From positions 1-60,212 of the forward strand of contig JAAAUF010000134.1 of the NCBI GenBank assembly GCA_015499985.1: a DNA stretch of 60,212 nt, read 5' to 3'. Of this stretch, positions 55,901-60,212 are shown piece after piece. The notes beneath the pieces were generated by a model, which was given only the letters and a program-made list of their open reading frames with translations, was not told where the DNA came from and did no database searches. Each line of letters starts with the position of its first letter. The first letter of the stretch is position 1. The DNA comes from Haplosporangium gracile. Lineage: Eukaryota; Mortierellomycota; Mortierellomycetes; Mortierellales; Mortierellaceae. The position numbers and the translations under genes were made by a program.

Positions 55901-58900
55901 GAATAACGACACCCAGCTCATCGTCAGTGCAGCCTCTGGCAACAACCAACTGCACCGCACCAACCGGGATTTCGTGGTCGATATCAAGTCCATGAAGGTG
56001 ATCGGGAGACATGTTGCTGCTGGAACAGATGTAATGTTCAACCTGCGCACCGATCCATCCGCCGACCAACGCTTATGCTGGATGGGTGACAGCACCGTGG
56101 ATGTTTATCAACTTCAGGACCGGTTTATCGACTCTCCTAGCAAGGCACGGGAACGATGTGATGGAAGATGCAATGATGTTGCGGCATTTGGTCAGGGCAA
56201 AATGGAAGCTATCTCCTCTTCTGGTCTGAACTTCAAGTTCGAGAAGCTTGATGCCCAAGTCAGCTCGCACGGACGACGCGACAAGATGCCCCTTTTCACA
56301 GCGACGGTGACCGACCAGGCTGGTCTCTCCATCCAGAAGCTGACTCTCCCATTCCCAAAGGACGCTCGCTTTTTTGAGGCTGGCTACTATTGCGATTGCA
56401 AGTACCTTGTGGTTGCTTTTAATATGGTTGTCTTTGTGTGGAGTGCCCCGACCACGATGGAGGATGAGTTTACGTTGCTGCTTGTCCATCGTCTCCTCTA
56501 CGAATACAAATGGAATATTTGCAGTCATGGGGAACTCCATCTCAGGCTCACGAATAACGACCCAGTCGATAACTATATCTTCCTCGAGATGCCATGTCGT
56601 TACCAAACTACCTACCCTTTTTTGGAAGGTACGCAAGAACTATTGTCAGTCTACGAGCATGCAAGCGACACATTGAAGCAGGACATTATTCGATATGTCG
56701 GAGAGTGTATCAACATATATCCCGACCCCAACTTTCTCGTGGAGAGCGTCGTCCCCTGGCTCTGCGCTAAATGGACCCCCGAGACCCATGTCCGTACCTT
56801 AGCATTCATGACAGCACTTCTCGAGTCTCCCCTTGGACGCTGGGTACCTCTACCAGATATGCCAGACCACGATAACCCGGTCCGCATTCTTCTCAATCAC
56901 GCCGCTACGCATCCAAGAGCCATCGCTGTAGCCGAAGTCATCATCGACTATTGTATCCGCCAGGCTAGAGTCGAGAAGGACCCTCACTTTTTGGTGCCTG
57001 TTCGGCGTTGCCTTCATGACCTCACGGATCCAAAGAAGCCCTACTCAGAAATCGCTTTGAAGGCCCTCCGGGGCTTCGGTTATTTCCCGGCTCGCGGTCG
57101 CCGCGTGATTCTTGACTACCATGTCATTGCTCACCCATACGAGTTCCGGTGGAGGTTCTGGAAGCCTAATCCACGAGGCCTGCACCAATACAAGGACCAA
57201 GTCCTGCAGATCTCGGCTAAGATGTCGCCCACCTCCCCAAAGGACAACTTTACTCGCGACATATTCACTGCTTCCTTTGATATGCTGTGGCACCGGACTG
57301 GACCAGAGGGCGAACCTTCAGAGGAGTCAGCCTCGACAGAGGTTCACGGTCCGAATCTTTTCTCATGGCCAATGGCGTTCATCGCTGTCATCCGTCGCAA
57401 GCTTAAAGTGACCCATAACGCGACGGTCGAGTGCCACTCCTTTGATGCTGCGGCCCTTGACAACCCAGTTCTCACAGCTCTAGTTGAGTACAAATGGTAA
57501 CTTTTATATCTGTTACATTGTGCTGGTTGTGTTAAAACTTTCTTTTTTAACCATTTTCCCGATACTAACCATGCGGTCGGTTTCATTTTTCTTATGATGA
57601 TCCGCACATGTAGGAACACGATTGGACATAGCTACTGGCTGTTCAGGTTTCTGGCGCAGTGCTGCTTCTATGGCTTGGTGTTAGTTGCGGTCCTTTTGCA
57701 GATCTATGGGTTCAAAGACAATGGCGCCTATGAGGGGATCTTTATTGCGATCATCGTCTCATCAGCGGGGTTCGTTTGGCTCGAGATTCTTCAGCTTCTA
57801 AAGGACCGACGCGGATATATGCGGTAAGTAACCCTTTTACTTTTCCGCGGACAAGCGCGAGTTCTTGAATTGGAGGTCATTTATTATGGCCAGCTGACAT
57901 ACCTATTCTTTCTTCTCGTCTCTTGATAGGTCCATCTACAATACAGTCGATCTACTTGCATTCTTGTTCCCTCTGGCAGGCAGCATTAATCAGCTCTGTA
58001 TCATTTGGGGTGCAACGACTGCTGGACTCAACCCGCCCCTCCTCAGTTTTTCAGTCCTCTTCATCTTCCTGCACTTTGTAAGTTTCTGTGATCAATAGCT
58101 CCAAAGTTTCTTGTACATGCATCAACCATACCGCATCCCACACCAGCTGATTTCTCTTCATTTTTTTCTCCGAAATACGACAGTTGTTCGAGTTGCGCGT
58201 GATTCGAGGGGTCTGTCAATTTGTATCAATTATTATCAAGGCCCTGAGCTCTATCCGGGTATTCTTTTTCGTGTTTGCAGGAGGACTTTTGGGTTTCTCG
58301 ATCGCCATCTTGCACTTATTGCACACCTGTGTGGGTGACGAATGTCCCGCATCTTCGGCAGGGTTCTCGAACAACATGTTCCGAGCAATTTCTATGACCT
58401 ACTTCATGATGGTGAGTTTCTTCATGCCCTTGGAACTCGGTCGCATTTTTTTTTCCTTTTACGCGGGTGTTATCCAACTTATTTCAACAATCTTTTTTTG
58501 CTCACCTTGTTATTTCGCCCTCTCTCTCTTTGCGGGGCTGGTGTAGGGTGGTCGATATGACCCTATCGACAATGGGTTCAGCAGTGACAATGTTGGCTTT
58601 CATCTCATGATGATCGTCTTTTTCTTTTTCACCGTCATCCTCATGTTGAACGTCCTCATCGGTAAGTATCCCTCAAAAATGCTCTCATCGAGTATGGTCG
58701 ATGCCGCGTTTATTCTACAAATTTTAACCTTGTTACCTTCATTTTTCTTCTCAATAGCTTTGATCAACCATGCCATCGACGATGGTGACCAGACATGGCA
58801 GCTGGATTGGCTCCAGAACCGGATGCGGTACGTCGAAAGCGCCGAGAACATGACCTACGATATCCCAGGTATGACAAACAGAAACCAAAACAAGAAACTT

Positions 58901-59341
58901 ATTGAACGCGTCTCTTCATTTCTCAGTCACACATCATTGTCGAGGTTACAACTTCGATACTAATGCGCCCCATGTTGTTCTTGTTTGCTAATACCATGAA
59001 CAGGCTTCAGGTCGTCGAATGATTGGTTTCCAGAGACGATTTACTACACGGGCACACCACAACAAGTACGCGACTATGAGAGGGAAACGCGTCGGCTTGT
59101 AGACGAATCTGCCCCCGTGGCGATTGCAGTGACAGTCGCGGAAGATGCCCAAGATCGACAGGTGAACATGGGTGGTAGTGAGACCAGCGTGTTACTGGCG
59201 CTGTTGAAGCAGTACCATGACGACCAGACGAAGAACCATGAAATTCAGGCGAAGCAATTTGATGAGCAAAAGGAGACTATTGCAGAGTTAAGGACTGAGC
59301 TACAGTTGTTGCGAGAGCGTGTTGGGCAGTTGCAGCATTAA
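52942..59341 (+). CDS. Propeller-TRP-like channel fusion protein with C-terminal coiled coil
   Basis: Twelve exons: 52942-53215, 53346-53418, 53515-53560, 53744-53890, 54000-54483, 54589-57496, 57614-57823, 57930-58077, 58184-58411, 58547-58661, 58758-58868, 59004-59341. All phases agree and give 1693 aa. Residues 1-340 are largely low-complexity plus a conserved module shared with 188-2475. About 400-800 is propeller-like (ELALSADGTQVVLQDV, TTWDIEEGRRVSFIT). About 1000-1240 is helical, possibly ankyrin-like (VRILLNHAATHPRAIAVAEV). Six membrane helices lie at about 1311-1552. A pore-like loop spans the exon 9/10 junction (ISMTYFMM|GGRYDPID). The last helix VILMLNVLIALINHA resembles TRPV S6. 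TWQLDWLQNRMRYVE follows like a TRP box (IWKLQR in TRPV). The C terminus is a heptad coiled coil (IAELRTELQLLRERVGQLQ). Predicted cation channel; ion and gating unknown. Intron 5 uses a GC donor. Confidence 0.82.
54484..54588 (+). other. GC-AG intron, 105 nt, open in frame
   Basis: The donor reads G|GCAAGT and the acceptor ATTAG. The splice is required to join QHFREG to DPLYREH, and the left-hand paralogue has an intron in exactly the same phase with a normal GT donor. The intron is a multiple of three and has no stop, so retention would add 35 residues rather than truncate the protein. Confidence 0.7.
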
Positions 59342-60065
59342 AAGTTTGATCGTATTTTTTTGTAAAAGAAACTATTCTATTCTATTTGACTACACCGTTG
59401 AAAGGCATAAAGGCAAAGGAAAGAATATTGGAAAAGCGGAAAGAGAGAGCAAGAAAGAAAGGCTGATATGGTTTGCTGTTTACCACAAAAGAAAACAGAC
59501 AACCTCAGACCTACTACTGGATAATCGGCGATGGATTGAAAACAAACAGATTCAGAAAATACAGAAGCCAATGCATTCATGGATGCATGCGGCCAAAGCA
59601 AGGAAAATAAAATCAAAACAGCATGATAGCAACCACAGGTGCACAGGGGGCTATGATTGGTGCCGTTGGTGGAGAACGAAAGATCTCTTGCTTGTGTAAC
59701 CTACAAATGACTTTGTTTCTATAGCGGATGTATCTAAGAAAAGATGTTTGGCCAGCGTAAGAGTCATCGCTACAACTGACGCGCTTTTCTTTGTATTTCG
59801 GATGCCAACAGCATACAGGGTTGGATTTCCCTCGGAAACAAGTCCATGCATATCGTCTAACAAACCCATCCTGCAAAATACGAAGAACTGGGTCTTGGTC
59901 GGGGTGCATGGTTGATGCAAGTATCCCTTTTGCCATTTGAAATCGTCACACCCTTCATAAAAAAAGCGCAATCGAATTTTTTTTGGTGGTCATTATATAA
60001 ACTCTGCTCTATGCTAAACCATGTGTGTTTATTCTTTGATATCAATGTCGTTCTTCTCATACCCC
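59342..60065. other. 3' flank of the channel gene, no gene seen
   Basis: Two overlapping minus-strand open stretches (59613-59971) have no family resemblance. Nothing else is recognisable. Confidence 0.4.
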
Positions 60066-60197
60066 TCAGTTTAGCGTTTTCTCCGATCGGGTGCGAAGGG
60101 GTGGGTACCTACTACGAGCATACGAGCGAACTTCCTCCCCATCCTCATCCTCCCTGTCCAAATCCTCGTCCTCATCCTCATCCTCCTCGCCGCTCAT
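60066..60197 (-). CDS. Possible acidic first exon or small ORF at the window edge
   Basis: Minus-strand ATG at 60197 opens MSGEEDEDEDEDLDREDEDG followed by EEVRSYARSRYPPLRTRSEK and a stop (43 aa as an unspliced ORF). A possible donor (AG|GTACCC) lies inside, so it could be the 5' exon of a leftward gene. The CTCATC-type repeat that encodes the acidic run can also produce such ORFs by chance. Confidence 0.25.
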   Translation of the reverse strand: MSGEEDEDEDEDLDREDEDGEEVRSYARSRYPPLRTRSEKTLN

Positions 60198-60212
60198 ACC
60201 TCCCCTCCCCCC

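Noticed and set aside
1..60212. tRNA, rRNA, CRISPR array, bacterial promoters or prophage
   Set aside because: I looked for tRNA-like GGTTCGA arms, rRNA motifs and regularly spaced repeats and saw none. The gene structure is clearly eukaryotic.

Overview
The window is a nuclear segment from a filamentous fungus, most likely an early-diverging lineage such as Mortierellomycotina (inference from protein content and gene architecture; no marker gene is present to prove it). Spliceosomal introns are frequent, mostly 50-450 nt, with GT(A/G)AGN donors and (C/T)AG acceptors. Upstream regions are pyrimidine-rich, coding regions carry long CAG/CAA, AAC and AGC runs, and a degraded complex I subunit fragment suggests a lineage that has NADH dehydrogenase. 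A 10-N assembly gap lies in a (GT)n run at 20886-20895. I found no tRNA, rRNA, CRISPR array or bacterial-type operon. Exon coordinates were derived by hand from splice signals, reading-frame phase and family conservation, so they are models, not mapped transcripts.

Layout. 188-2475(-): a 611-aa beta-propeller-like protein that is a shortened paralogue of the channel gene at the far right. 3038-7423(-): Mpe1/RBBP6-type mRNA 3'-end processing factor. 7857-9657(+): ARPC2 of the Arp2/3 complex, sharing a 433-bp divergent promoter with Mpe1. 9678-9950: a MITE-like inverted-repeat element squeezed between ARPC2 and mitochondrial ribosomal protein uL30m (10075-10894, +). 11234-14029(+): two tandem glutathione S-transferase-like genes with identical exon lengths, then an F-box/LRR pseudogene (14208-15720). 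16112-20596(-): a 1333-aa Q/H/P-rich regulator with a GATA-like C4 finger. 21138-21956(-): a Ser/Gln-rich hypothetical ORF. 23237-24802(-): a Crz1-like C2H2 factor. 24803-35099: about 10 kb with no recognisable gene.

35100-35874(-): a 75-aa zf-met2 protein assembled through an 11-nt microexon, divergent from dCMP deaminase (36258-37704, +). 38218-39987(+): MNN1-family mannosyltransferase. 40372-41244(-): a small four-helix membrane protein. 41245-49346 is poor in intact genes and holds a small secreted cysteine-rich protein (43146-43400, -), a pogo/Tc1-type MITE with TA duplication (44258-44432), a sibling secreted-protein gene broken by a stop at a conserved Trp codon (46046-46264), and an NDUFB9-like fragment (48928-49146). 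49347-50821(-): proteasome subunit Rpn8. 51266-51902(-): an uncertain membrane protein. 52942-59341(+): a 12-exon, 1693-aa protein joining an N-terminal propeller-like region to a TRP-like six-helix channel and a C-terminal coiled coil.

Most genes are unrelated housekeeping functions (mRNA 3' processing, actin nucleation, mitochondrial translation, nucleotide metabolism, glycosylation, protein turnover). The most distinctive content is the propeller/channel family at both ends, one copy without its channel, together with the Q-rich GATA-like regulator and the repeat-rich zone around the secreted-protein pair.
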